Assembly (NCBI RefSeq): GCF_019091455.1
Contig: NZ_JAGXJN010000025.1
Location: forward strand, 55,980-119,979
Source: Chitinophaga sp. GbtcB8
GTDB taxonomy: Bacteria > Bacteroidota > Bacteroidia > Chitinophagales > Chitinophagaceae
Direction: 5' to 3'
Length of the DNA stretch: 64,000 nt
The notes beneath the pieces were generated by a model. It did no database searches. It saw only the letters and a program-made list of their open reading frames with translations, and had not been told where the DNA came from. Below are positions 26,399 to 35,293 of this stretch, piece by piece. Each line of letters starts with the position of its first letter. The first letter of the stretch is position 1. The position numbers and the translations under genes are program-made.

Positions 26399-26497
26399 GG
26401 GACGATTGTTTTGGTCAATTGTAAATTACGATTTTTATACATTCCGCCGGAAAATCCTTTAAATTACAGCAGGCCGTTTTATGAGCTGCTAACCGAA

Positions 26498-27109
26498 ATG
26501 TTACTGCCCTTCTGGAGCATATTAAACGCTTTGATACCCATTGCCGGTAGCACTGCAGGCCCGCCCGCCGTGCAGGATACACCTGTTATAAAAGTGGTGT
26601 TCACCATGGATAACCGCGCGGACGATCCCGATAGCGATACCCTCTTTTACCCTACCCGCCCGCTGCGCTGGTCCGATTTCCGGGGCATCCCTTCTCTTTC
26701 CGGCAATAGTGGCGCTATAGCTTTTACCAGCTTCTCTTACGAAGGCAGCAGCCGTTTGCAGAAAGATACTCTGCGCATTACCCTTAACCTGCAGGTGTTC
26801 TTTATCCGCAGCGCATCCTGGGCACGCGCCGGTGTTATGGACAGCTACTCCCTGGCCCATGAGCAGCTGCATTTTGATATTACCTGGCTGGTGGTGCAGC
26901 GGTTTAAACAAAAGATCCTGCACATGGAGCTTACCAGGGATGATTACGACAGCATGATCCAGTATGAATACCTGGAATCTTTCCGGGAAATGAACCGCGT
27001 ACAGGATGAATATGATGAAGAAACCCGCCATAGCATAAACACAACAGCCCAGCGGGAATGGGCTGGCAGGGTAGCGCGTGAGCTGGAAGCGTTTGATACC
27101 GATAAATGA
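26498..27109 (+). CDS. DUF922 predicted secreted zinc-dependent protease
   Basis: 203-residue protein of the DUF922 family. It has a hydrophobic leader (MLLPFWSILNALIPIAG) and a zinc-peptidase-like HExxH motif: His121-Glu122-Gln-Leu-His125 in SLAHEQLHFDIT. Other family features are RPLRWSDFRG, an aromatic-rich middle and a helical C-terminus. The frame extends to 26333, but that would overlap paaA and start inside its coding region, so the ATG at 26498 was used. Protease activity is inferred from the motif only. Confidence 0.78.
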   Translation: MLLPFWSILNALIPIAGSTAGPPAVQDTPVIKVVFTMDNRADDPDSDTLFYPTRPLRWSDFRGIPSLSGNSGAIAFTSFSYEGSSRLQKDTLRITLNLQVFFIRSASWARAGVMDSYSLAHEQLHFDITWLVVQRFKQKILHMELTRDDYDSMIQYEYLESFREMNRVQDEYDEETRHSINTTAQREWAGRVARELEAFDTDK

Positions 27110-27258
27110 CTGCGGTCTGGTCTGCCAAAATGCGCCCGGCGTATTGCTTTATAGATAATTTTAGCTTGCTGGCCGATGCATTCCCTTTACCGGATAACAT
27201 TTAAAGGCAGGAAACGTTTATTTAATTAGCTTTAAGTAAATAATAAACCCATAAACTT

Positions 27259-28728
27259 ATGTCATCTAACCGTTGGGGAGCCCTAGTAGGGAGCTGTGTT
27301 GCTTTACTATTCTTATTGAATGCCTGCAAAAAAGATCACGGAACTCCTGTTACGCCCATTACAGATACTACCGGCACCGGTGGTAATATTGCTACAGTGA
27401 AAGATTCTATGTACTTCATTTTCAAAGATGAATACCTGTGGAATGATGTGATCCCGGATTCTGCCACCTTTAAGCCCAATAGTTACTCCAGCCTGGATGA
27501 CTTGTTCGCTGCCCTTATTTCCTATAAAAAGAATGCAGCCGGCAAAAACATGGATAAGTATGGTTTTCTGGATAATGGAACGGTGGCCGGTGAGATCAAT
27601 GAAGGCATTGCCGGGGATTTTGGTTTGGATTTAGGCTATAATGATGAGAGCGATCTTCGGGTGCTTTATGTGTACCAGGGTTCTCCTGCCTACCAGGCGG
27701 GCATCCGCCGTACCTGGCAAATAACTGCGGTTAATGGCAATACCGATATGGAATCCACCAATGCCAACATCACACGGATCAGCAACGCCATCTACTACAG
27801 TAACAGTGTAACACTTACCCTTAAAAAGCCTGATGCTACCTCTGTTACCGTTACCCTTAATGTGGCTAACTACAATATTAACCCGGTGCTGTATAGCAGC
27901 GTGCTGAATGTAGGCGGCAAACGTGTAGGTTACCTGGTATTTAACCAGTTCATTTCCCTGGATAAAACCCAAACCCAGCTGGATGCTGCGTTCGATAACT
28001 TTGTTACCAACAATGTAACCGACCTGGTAATAGATCTCCGCTACAATGGCGGCGGGTCTGTTGAAACGGCAGAATACCTGGCCAACCTCATAGCGCCCAC
28101 TTCCGTTGGTACCGGCAATACCTCGCTGATGTACAAGGAGTACTACAATACTAACCTTACTAACCACCAATACAGCAATTACCTGAAAACTAAAAAGGTG
28201 CCTGGCGCCAATTATTCCTGGGGCGATGTGTTTGACGATTGGGTAAGCAACCCCTCCTTCTTCTTCTCCAAAAAGAAAAGCGTAAATGTTCCTAATGTGG
28301 TGTTTATTGGTACCGGTTCCACGGCATCGGCCAGTGAGCTTACCATGAATGTGCTGAAACCATATATGAATGTGAAGCTGGTGGGCGATACTACTTACGG
28401 CAAACCGGTTGGTTTTGTAGGCATCACCATTGGCGGCAAGGATATGTATGCTGTATCCATCTGGTCAAAGAACTCCCAGAACCAGGGGGATTATTTCGAC
28501 GGATTTTTCCCGGATGGTGGCACTGCTACCTATGAGGATTTCTCCATTGACTGGGGTAGCACCAGCGAGCTGCTGCTGCGCAAGGCGCTTATTACCCTGG
28601 GTGTGCCGGAAAGTGCCCTGGGGCGCATCAAACCGTCTACAGAAAGCCTGCGCACGTTCCGGGAAAACATCCACATGCCTGAGCATAAGTTTAAGGGTAT
28701 GATTGAAACCCGGCGTAAGTTCAAATAG
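27259..28728 (+). CDS. S41-family C-terminal processing peptidase, lipoprotein
   Basis: 489-residue serine peptidase. A lipoprotein signal ends at Cys23 (LLNACKKDHG). A PDZ-like region (about 118-180, with YQGSPAYQAGIRRTWQITAVNG) precedes the S41 domain, which shows DLVIDLRYNGGGSV, the catalytic-serine segment GTGSTASASELTMN (about 351-364) and the lysine segment TYGKPVG (about 380). It probably acts at the cell surface on C-terminal ends of proteins. A perfect hairpin terminator follows. Similar lipoprotein S41 enzymes are frequent in Bacteroidota. Confidence 0.9.
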   Translation: MSSNRWGALVGSCVALLFLLNACKKDHGTPVTPITDTTGTGGNIATVKDSMYFIFKDEYLWNDVIPDSATFKPNSYSSLDDLFAALISYKKNAAGKNMDKYGFLDNGTVAGEINEGIAGDFGLDLGYNDESDLRVLYVYQGSPAYQAGIRRTWQITAVNGNTDMESTNANITRISNAIYYSNSVTLTLKKPDATSVTVTLNVANYNINPVLYSSVLNVGGKRVGYLVFNQFISLDKTQTQLDAAFDNFVTNNVTDLVIDLRYNGGGSVETAEYLANLIAPTSVGTGNTSLMYKEYYNTNLTNHQYSNYLKTKKVPGANYSWGDVFDDWVSNPSFFFSKKKSVNVPNVVFIGTGSTASASELTMNVLKPYMNVKLVGDTTYGKPVGFVGITIGGKDMYAVSIWSKNSQNQGDYFDGFFPDGGTATYEDFSIDWGSTSELLLRKALITLGVPESALGRIKPSTESLRTFRENIHMPEHKFKGMIETRRKFK

Positions 28729-28750
28729 ATTTTGAAAACCTTATCTATAC

Positions 28751-28789
28751 ACAAGTGGCCAACCGGATCGGTTGGCCACTTGTATTTTT
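28751..28789 (+). terminator. Rho-independent terminator after the S41 peptidase
   Basis: ACAAGTGGCCAACCG (28751-28765) pairs fully with CGGTTGGCCACTTGT (28769-28783), a 15-base stem with a three-base loop, then ATTTTTATTG. Confidence 0.9.
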
Positions 28790-28900
28790 ATTGTGGTTTG
28801 ATTGCTGTGCTATTGGTATGCTTCCCTCCTAAAAAGGCTCCGTAATTGCTGCGCAACCCTAGTGACATCCCTCCCCCCTACATAAAACCCTACATCTTTT

Positions 28901-29839
28901 TTAATAGATCACTTTAGACCGCGCTTTATTCCCCGTTAGCTCAGTATCCGCTGCGCTTAGCACCATCCTTATGGTTTGCACTGCACGGTAATAGAACGAT
29001 GGATCAATATGCTCAAACTCATCTCCCACACGGTGGTAGTCCGCATGATCCTCTACCCCGAAGTACAGGAAGGGAATACCTTTTTTATGGAACTCGTAAT
29101 GGTCGCTTTGTTTGGTCCAGTCCTGGGCGCCATCTTCCGGCCGGTCATGGCCGGTTAGCAGCTTAATGGCGCTGCTGTCGGCTGCCCGGGTTACAAACTT
29201 CTTCAGGTCGGGATTCTGGTAGGTACCGCAGGCGTACAGCTCCTGTTTTTCATTCCGGCTTACCATATCCATATTCAGGTTCATATGCACGCTGGCAGCA
29301 GGCACCGGCAGCTGCTGCACAAAGGCTTTGGCGCCTTGCAAGCCTTCCTCTTCCCCATCCAGCGCGGCAAATACCAGGGTATGCAGGGGCGGATGCTGCT
29401 GGTAATATTTAATGAGCGATAGTAGTGCGGCGCTGCCGGAGGCATTATCATCGGCCCCGTTAAAAATGCTGTCTGCGCTGTTAGCCTGGTGGCTGATGCC
29501 CAGGTGATCATAATGCGCTGTTATAATGATCACGTTATCCGTTTTACCGGGAATATAGCCGTACAGGTTAGTACCCATGATCTTCTTATCCCCCTGCGTA
29601 AAGTAAAACGGGTATTCGTATGTACCATGAAAAGGTTGCAGGTCGGCCTGTTTAAAGCGGTCCATAATGTAAAACTGCGCCAGCCGGTTCCCTTTGGTGC
29701 CGGTTTTACGGCCCTCAAACTTATCGGCGCTCAGGGTGCGTATGTCTTTCATTAATTGGAGGGAATCAATAGCCGGCCGTTGTGCCAGCGCCCCTAATAC
29801 GGGCAACAGTGCAATGGTAACAAGCAGGAACTTTTTCAT
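28901..29839 (-). CDS. Secreted M28-family metallopeptidase
   Basis: 312-residue zinc aminopeptidase-like protein. The signal peptide begins at 29839 (MKKFLLVTIALLPVLGALAQ); an in-frame ATG at 29908 would add a non-signal extension and was rejected. Metal-binding motifs follow the M28 order: ITAHYDHLG, GADDNASGSA, DGEEEGLQGA, an Asp in NMDMVS, and SDHYEFHKKGIPFLYFG near the C-terminus. It is expected in the periplasm or outside the cell, releasing N-terminal amino acids. Confidence 0.9.
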   Translation of the reverse strand: MKKFLLVTIALLPVLGALAQRPAIDSLQLMKDIRTLSADKFEGRKTGTKGNRLAQFYIMDRFKQADLQPFHGTYEYPFYFTQGDKKIMGTNLYGYIPGKTDNVIIITAHYDHLGISHQANSADSIFNGADDNASGSAALLSLIKYYQQHPPLHTLVFAALDGEEEGLQGAKAFVQQLPVPAASVHMNLNMDMVSRNEKQELYACGTYQNPDLKKFVTRAADSSAIKLLTGHDRPEDGAQDWTKQSDHYEFHKKGIPFLYFGVEDHADYHRVGDEFEHIDPSFYYRAVQTIRMVLSAADTELTGNKARSKVIY

Positions 29840-29927
29840 ACGTGCAAGATACTTAATTACGCTAAACGCGGAATGCAGAATGCTTAACGCTAATGCATCA
29901 ACAGGCACGCTGCGTTCAGCCTAAATC

Positions 29928-32063
29928 CTACTTCAGTATCTGGTAAGCTATAAAACTGCAGATGTACGCCAGCGCCGTCATATACACCAGCTGTATGGCC
30001 GGCATTTTCCAGGACTTGGTTTCCCTTTTTACAATGGCCAGGGTGCTCATACACTGCATGGCAAAGGCATAGAACAGCATCAGGGAAAAACCGGTAGCCA
30101 TGGTGTATACCGGGCTGCCATCGGCCCGTACGGCGGCATGCATTTTTTCGCGGAGGGTGGCATCATTATCTTCCGGGCTTTCACCTACGCTGTACAGGGT
30201 AGCCATGGTGCCTACAAATACTTCGCGGGCGGCAAAAGAGGTAATAAGCGCAATGCCTATTTTCCAGTCAAAACCCAGGGGGCGTATAGCGGGTTCTATG
30301 GCATGGCCCAATATGCCGGCATAGGAATTGGCCAGCTTTTCTGATTGGTAGGCTTTATCCAGCGCATCTTTATCATTGGGGTTAGCGGCCATTAATTTCT
30401 CGTACTTGGCATGTACCGGCTGCATTTTGCTGCCAGGGCCATAAGAGGCCAGGAACCAGAGTATCACAGATATCACCATAATCACTTTACCTGCATCTGT
30501 AATAAATATACGGGCCTTTTCCAGCATGGTGGTACCTACGTTCTTCCAGCGGGGCGCCCGGTACACAGGCAGCTCCATAATAAAATAGCTCTTTTCCTTA
30601 ATGGCCACAAACCATTTCATGATAGCAGCTATTACCAGGGCCATAAAAAAGCCCAGCAGGTAAAGCCCCATCATTACTAACCCCTGCAGGCTTAAAATGC
30701 CCAGCACCTTACGGTCCGGTACCACCAGCGCAATTATAACTGTATAAATGGGCAGGCGTGCGGAGCAGCTCATTAAAGGGGTTACCATAATGGTTATCAA
30801 ACGCTCTTTCCGGTTCTCAATACTACGGGTAGCCATAATAGCCGGTACCGCGCAGGCTACACCGCTGATCAGGGGCATTACAGATTTACCGTTCAGCCCC
30901 ACCTGCCGCATCAGGCGGTCGGTTAAAAAGCTGATGCGGGCCATGTAGCCCGTATCTTCCAGCAGGGTTATTAACCCAAACAGGATCATGATCTGTGGTA
31001 TGAAAACGGCTATGCCGCTAATACCCGCTACCACACCATTGATCAGCAGGTCGCTGAACTGGTTGTCCGGCAGTATGCCGGAAAGGCTGCCGCCTAACCA
31101 GCCAAAGGCGGCCTCTATACCGTCCATAGGGTAAGAGGCCAGCCAGAATATGCTCTGGAACAGGAAGAACAGCACTACCAATAATATCACATACCCCCAG
31201 AAACGGTGCAGCAGTATATCATCCAGCTTTTCGGTTTGCAGCTGTTTCTGCAACGGATCGGCCTCCACTACGGAGGCTTTCATAATATGTTTTATGCGGC
31301 CATAGCGCTGCATAATTTCCTCTGCCTGTACCTTGGTTTTATTAAACTTGTGGGTTTGCAGGGCATTTTTAATGGCCAGCTTTTGCCCGCCATTCAGGAA
31401 ATGCAGCTCATCGCTGTTCACTGCTATATGCAGGGCGGCATAATCGCTGCGCACCTGTACGTATTTTTTCACCTCGTCCACCACTTCAGGCGCCATAATA
31501 TGGCTGTCCACAAAATCGCGCACCGGCACGGGGAAGTGCTCCCTGGCCAGCAGGTCTATATTCTTCTTCAGTTCAGGAATACCTTTGTTCTTGCGGGGGT
31601 TAATGGCCAGCACGGGCACGCCCAGCTCACGTTCCAGCCCGTTCAGATCTATTTCCACGCCTTTTTTGCGGGCAATATCCATCATGGTAAGGGCTATAAT
31701 AACAGGGATCTTCAGGTCTATGATCTGGGAGCAAAAGAGCAGGTTGCGTTTCAGGTTAGAGGCGTCGGCAATAATAAGGATCATATCAGGCCGGTCTTTC
31801 CCCGCAGGGTTCACCAGCACATCATAGGTCACAAATTCATCGGCGCTTTTAGGATACAGGCTGTAGGTACCGGGTAGGTCAATGATGTTGGCATGCAAGG
31901 CATTGGATATGCTGCTGCTGCCGGTTTTCTTATCAACCGTAACCCCTGGAAAATTACTGACCTTCTGATTTAAACCCGTTAATGCATTAAAGAGTGAGCT
32001 TTTCCCGCTATTCGGATTTCCTACCAGCGCAATATTGATTGCTGCGTTTTTCGTTGCCTGCAT
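29928..32063 (-). CDS. feoB: Ferrous iron transporter FeoB
   Basis: 711-residue inner-membrane Fe(II) transporter with an N-terminal G protein. P-loop GNPNSGKS is at 15-22, switch region TVDKKTG follows and the DLPGTYSL motif is present; the usual NxxD base-specificity motif reads TMMD (ALTMMDIA), an Asn-to-Thr change seen in part of the family. The membrane part (about 290-711) has the gate motifs SLTPLMSC-like VTPLMSCSARLP and AAREVFVGTM. No FeoA or FeoC is adjacent; a FeoA gene is at 59253. A -7 promoter element lies 34 bases upstream. Confidence 0.94.
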   Translation of the reverse strand: MQATKNAAINIALVGNPNSGKSSLFNALTGLNQKVSNFPGVTVDKKTGSSSISNALHANIIDLPGTYSLYPKSADEFVTYDVLVNPAGKDRPDMILIIADASNLKRNLLFCSQIIDLKIPVIIALTMMDIARKKGVEIDLNGLERELGVPVLAINPRKNKGIPELKKNIDLLAREHFPVPVRDFVDSHIMAPEVVDEVKKYVQVRSDYAALHIAVNSDELHFLNGGQKLAIKNALQTHKFNKTKVQAEEIMQRYGRIKHIMKASVVEADPLQKQLQTEKLDDILLHRFWGYVILLVVLFFLFQSIFWLASYPMDGIEAAFGWLGGSLSGILPDNQFSDLLINGVVAGISGIAVFIPQIMILFGLITLLEDTGYMARISFLTDRLMRQVGLNGKSVMPLISGVACAVPAIMATRSIENRKERLITIMVTPLMSCSARLPIYTVIIALVVPDRKVLGILSLQGLVMMGLYLLGFFMALVIAAIMKWFVAIKEKSYFIMELPVYRAPRWKNVGTTMLEKARIFITDAGKVIMVISVILWFLASYGPGSKMQPVHAKYEKLMAANPNDKDALDKAYQSEKLANSYAGILGHAIEPAIRPLGFDWKIGIALITSFAAREVFVGTMATLYSVGESPEDNDATLREKMHAAVRADGSPVYTMATGFSLMLFYAFAMQCMSTLAIVKRETKSWKMPAIQLVYMTALAYICSFIAYQILK

Positions 32064-32096
32064 TCCTTATCCTTGTCATCGAAAGTTTCAAATATG

Positions 32097-32104
32097 CAAA
32101 GCTA
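32097..32104 (-). promoter_or_regulatory. Candidate -7 promoter element of feoB
   Basis: Reads TAGCTTTG on the minus strand, matching TAnnTTTG, 33 bases before the feoB start. No clear -33 element and no obvious Fur-box palindrome were recognised. Confidence 0.45.
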
Positions 32105-32232
32105 AATATTTAAAAGCGAGGGTAATGATCGAATCCGGAAAAAAAGAAGAAACCGGGGGTAATATCCTCCCGGGCATCCACTACCAATGCCGGTTCCTTG
32201 AGGCAAATGAAAAAGACAGATATGAACGAAAG

Positions 32233-32258
32233 AAACCACGGTGGATACCGTGGTTTTC
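32233..32258 (-). terminator. Probable terminator of the padR-pspC transcript
   Basis: AAACCACGG (32233-32241) pairs with CCGTGGTTT (32248-32256), loop TGGATA on the plus strand. On the minus strand it follows pspC by about 45 bases and ends in a short, interrupted T-rich tail. Confidence 0.6.
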
Positions 32259-32303
32259 ATTTCTTCTCGTTAACTATTGAACTTATTGTGATGAATGAAA
32301 AAC

Positions 32304-34121
32304 TTATTTCAGCATGTTATAAACGCTGTAAATGACCAGGGAAGCGCTTTCCACCGCCGGTACCTCCAAGCCTGCATTTATGCTGGCAGCGGTAGGGGTA
32401 ACCGGCTTTTCCTTTGTTTTTTCTTCTTTCTGATCCTTCTCCTGCTTATCCTGCTTTTCTTCCGGCGACTGGTAACGGTAGTTATCCTGCAGGGAATCAT
32501 CTCCATCCCTTTTTTCATGGTGGCGGGGTTTCTTCTCAATATGAATGTTATCCAGGCCGTCTATAGTCATTTTCAGCTCCACGGGGCCATCATGGTCGCG
32601 GTCCCAGTCATCCCAGTCATCCCACCAGTCATTATCATTCCACCCGTGTATGAAGTGGTAGTGATGGTAGGCATCCTTCTCCACTTCAATATCCTTACCT
32701 ATAGGTACTTTTACCACTACGGTAATACGCTGTTCCCGGAAGTGGGAGTTACGTGGTATGCTGATGCCTGCAGGCAGGTACAGGATAGAATCCTGCTGGT
32801 TCATCTGGAACTGTATTTCGCGGGCCAGGGCTTTGGCCTGGGAAACGGTTCTGCCGCGGGAGCTGCGGAGCACTTCCACCTGGAAGCTGTCTGTAACACT
32901 CTTTTCGATCTTTACACGTATGTTGTCAATGATGGCGGTATCATCGGTTACCCGCAGGCCGCCTTCAAAAAAGTCCACATCATCCATCTCCACCAGGTCA
33001 TCTGTCTTTTTAATGATCAGCTTTCCCTTGCTGGGCTGTACCAGGGGGTAAGTTTCCTTTTCCCGGAAGCTGGTACGGAAATCCTTTACAATAGATACTA
33101 TCAGCCAGGTGCCGCACAGCAGGCCTAACACCCACAGGAAGCTTAAGGTATAACCCACGTACCGGTTCGTCTGTTTTACGCCGGTAAGCTTACGGGTCAG
33201 GAATATAATAAGACCTACTACGGGAATGCCTATCAGCAGGATCACCGCCGGCCAGAACAGCATATTCTGGAAGCCGGATGAAAGTAACAGGCTTTTAAGT
33301 GGGAAGAGGGCCGCGGAGGAAGCAGCGATAGCAATACCGGCTATTATAAGGCTAAACAGTATTACCACTGCCAGGAAGTAAAAGAACCCTTTGGTTACAA
33401 ACAACAGCACTTTCCCCAGACCGGTAAAGAAACTGCGGAAGATCCGCTCAATATCGTTACCAACCTGCCTTCCGCGGCCCTGCGAAAAATTTTTGATGTC
33501 GTCGCCAACATTTTTGAACTGGCTTTTCATGGCGTTGATCTCATCCTGCACTGTAGCGCGGATGTTGTTCACATCCACCCGCTCACCGCGCATTTCCAGC
33601 TTTTCAGTCGCTGTATTGGCTTCGGGGGTGGCTATCCATAATATAAAGTATACCAGTATACCGCTGCCAAAACCGCCAATCGCCAGCAGGGCAAATATGA
33701 TGCGGAATATCACGGGGTCTACATTCAGGTAAGCCCCCAGGCCGCTACATACGCCACCCAGTACTTTATTATCCGGGTCGCGGTACAGGCGTTTACGCGG
33801 GCGGATGTTGGGGATGGCCTGTTCCGCAGCGCCGGTTTGGGCGCTTTCTTTGGCAGCATCTTCCTCAAACTGCTCCGGCGTACCCATGGAGGTTTTGATG
33901 GCTTCCACGTCCTCATCGGTGATGCAATGAGCGCCTTTTTTCAGTTTATCCTGGAATAATTCCGCTATCCGGCTTTCAATGTCGCTGACAATCTCGTCGG
34001 CCCCTTCCTCCCTGGCAAAATAGCGCTTCAGGCTATCCAGGTACCGCCTCAATATCTCATAGGCGCTATCCTCTATGGGTATTAATCGGCTGGCGAGGTT
34101 TATGTTAATAATCTTTTTCAT
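32304..34121 (-). CDS. PspC-domain membrane protein
   Basis: 605-residue envelope protein. The PspC domain lies at about residues 110-180 (RLYRDPDNKVLGGVCSGLGAYL, then a membrane helix and IATPEA). The N-terminal 100 residues are a helical cytoplasmic region (SRLIPIEDSAYEILRRYLDSLKRYFA). Several further membrane helices follow (about 240-340), and the C-terminal 240 residues are soluble with a charged, Lys/Glu-rich end. An alternative start is 34142, seven codons upstream. It directly follows a PadR regulator; this PadR-PspC pair is common in Bacteroidota and is thought to respond to envelope stress. Confidence 0.86.
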   Translation of the reverse strand: MKKIININLASRLIPIEDSAYEILRRYLDSLKRYFAREEGADEIVSDIESRIAELFQDKLKKGAHCITDEDVEAIKTSMGTPEQFEEDAAKESAQTGAAEQAIPNIRPRKRLYRDPDNKVLGGVCSGLGAYLNVDPVIFRIIFALLAIGGFGSGILVYFILWIATPEANTATEKLEMRGERVDVNNIRATVQDEINAMKSQFKNVGDDIKNFSQGRGRQVGNDIERIFRSFFTGLGKVLLFVTKGFFYFLAVVILFSLIIAGIAIAASSAALFPLKSLLLSSGFQNMLFWPAVILLIGIPVVGLIIFLTRKLTGVKQTNRYVGYTLSFLWVLGLLCGTWLIVSIVKDFRTSFREKETYPLVQPSKGKLIIKKTDDLVEMDDVDFFEGGLRVTDDTAIIDNIRVKIEKSVTDSFQVEVLRSSRGRTVSQAKALAREIQFQMNQQDSILYLPAGISIPRNSHFREQRITVVVKVPIGKDIEVEKDAYHHYHFIHGWNDNDWWDDWDDWDRDHDGPVELKMTIDGLDNIHIEKKPRHHEKRDGDDSLQDNYRYQSPEEKQDKQEKDQKEEKTKEKPVTPTAASINAGLEVPAVESASLVIYSVYNMLK

Positions 34122-34181
34122 CTTTACAGTTTTGATTTTCAACAGCGGGAACTGTTTAACAGATTTTAGGTGATATAATGT

Positions 34182-34520
34182 TTAAAGGATGGTATTGCTT
34201 TGCGTGAGCTGATGGACCGCATTGGCCAGTTCATTCCACGTTGTTTCCAGCTCCCGGTAAAAGGCCTCTCCCTTTTCGGTCATGGAAAAATATTTTCGTG
34301 GGGGCCCTGAGCTGCTTTCTACCCAACGGTAGGTTAGTAGTTCTGCATTTTTCAAACGGGTCAGTAAGGGATACAGGGTGCCCTCCAGGATGTCTAGCTT
34401 CGCCTCTTTCATTTTTTCAATAATGTCTGAAGGATAAGCTTCTCCTTGCTTGATAACGGAAAGAATGCAGAACTCCAGCACTCCCTTCCGCATCTGCGAC
34501 TGTGTGTTATCTATATTCAT
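34182..34520 (-). CDS. PadR-family transcriptional regulator
   Basis: 112-residue winged-helix repressor. The pattern RKGVLEFCILSVIKQGEAYPSDIIEKMKEA, LEGTLYPLLTRLKNAELLTYRW and SGPPRKYFSMTEKGEAFYREL is diagnostic for PadR. The gene is followed 60 bases later by pspC and has its own promoter elements, so it probably controls the operon it heads, including itself. The effector is unknown. Confidence 0.93.
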   Translation of the reverse strand: MNIDNTQSQMRKGVLEFCILSVIKQGEAYPSDIIEKMKEAKLDILEGTLYPLLTRLKNAELLTYRWVESSSGPPRKYFSMTEKGEAFYRELETTWNELANAVHQLTQSNTIL

Positions 34521-34546
34521 GGCAAGTGAGCTTTTTAACTTTACAA

Positions 34547-34578
34547 TTCAAAGATAGGGAATATTTACTACTATGCAA
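34547..34578 (-). promoter_or_regulatory. Promoter of padR-pspC
   Basis: On the minus strand a TTG (34576-34578) is followed after 21 bases by TATCTTTG (34547-34554), matching the Bacteroidota TTTG/TTG plus TAnnTTTG promoter. It sits 27 bases before the padR start. Confidence 0.6.
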
Positions 34579-34817
34579 TACACAATACCATAGAAAGCAA
34601 AATAATTGGTTTAGACAATTACCTATCAAAACAGTTAGATCAGCCACTATGGCTCATCAGCTCAAATTTATACTCAAAACAGTAGCGGATTTTATGTGAT
34701 GAATGGTTATATATTGGGATGAAAAAGGGACCAGGGGCTTTTAACATTTTTTTAATTGTCGTATTTTCAAAGTATAAACTTGGTTAATTACTTTTGTTCC
34801 AAGTGTATCTATAAAAC

Positions 34818-35105
34818 ATGAAGAAATTTATCAGCATATGCCTCCTGGTACTTATGGGTACCCAACTGCTCCCGATCAAGGAGATGGGCAAGCTGCTGTT
34901 TAATAACCAGATTGTTGAGGAACACCCCGTAGATGGTTGCACAGATATTGTGAAGCTGGCCAAAGAGGTTAAGTACTACGACCATTTTGATGATTCCCTG
35001 AAATTTGCTCCTGAGTTATACCTTAATATAGTGCAGTACCAACTCTTTGAAGATATTCCTTCTGGTCCTGCCCGCGAAATTCACGCTCCCCCACCCAATT
35101 GTTAA
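34818..35105 (+). CDS. Small secreted hypothetical protein
   Basis: 95-residue protein with a possible signal peptide (MKKFISICLLVLMGTQLLPI). The rest is short, contains a few acidic patches (IVEEHPVDGCTD, YYDHFDDSLKFAPE) and ends PPPNC. No family recognised. A -7-like element TACTTTTG lies at 34789-34796, 21 bases before the start, which supports real expression. Confidence 0.6.
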   Translation: MKKFISICLLVLMGTQLLPIKEMGKLLFNNQIVEEHPVDGCTDIVKLAKEVKYYDHFDDSLKFAPELYLNIVQYQLFEDIPSGPAREIHAPPPNC

Positions 35106-35293
35106 GCATACCTATGGTTTTTTTTACGCCTTACTATCCTGTAATGCGTGTCCTCTTGTATTTACATTTTCACATGCTGTTCCACTGCGCTGGTACGATT
35201 TAACATGGTATATACCTGTGTTAGATCGCACATAACGCCGTCGCAGCTCAGTCGTGTGAATAAAAGCTTAACAGTTAAATCCCCTTTGCGATT

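Noticed and set aside
26333..26497. N-terminal extension of the DUF922 protein
   Set aside because: It runs into the paaA coding region on the other strand and would hide the signal-like leader that starts at 26498.
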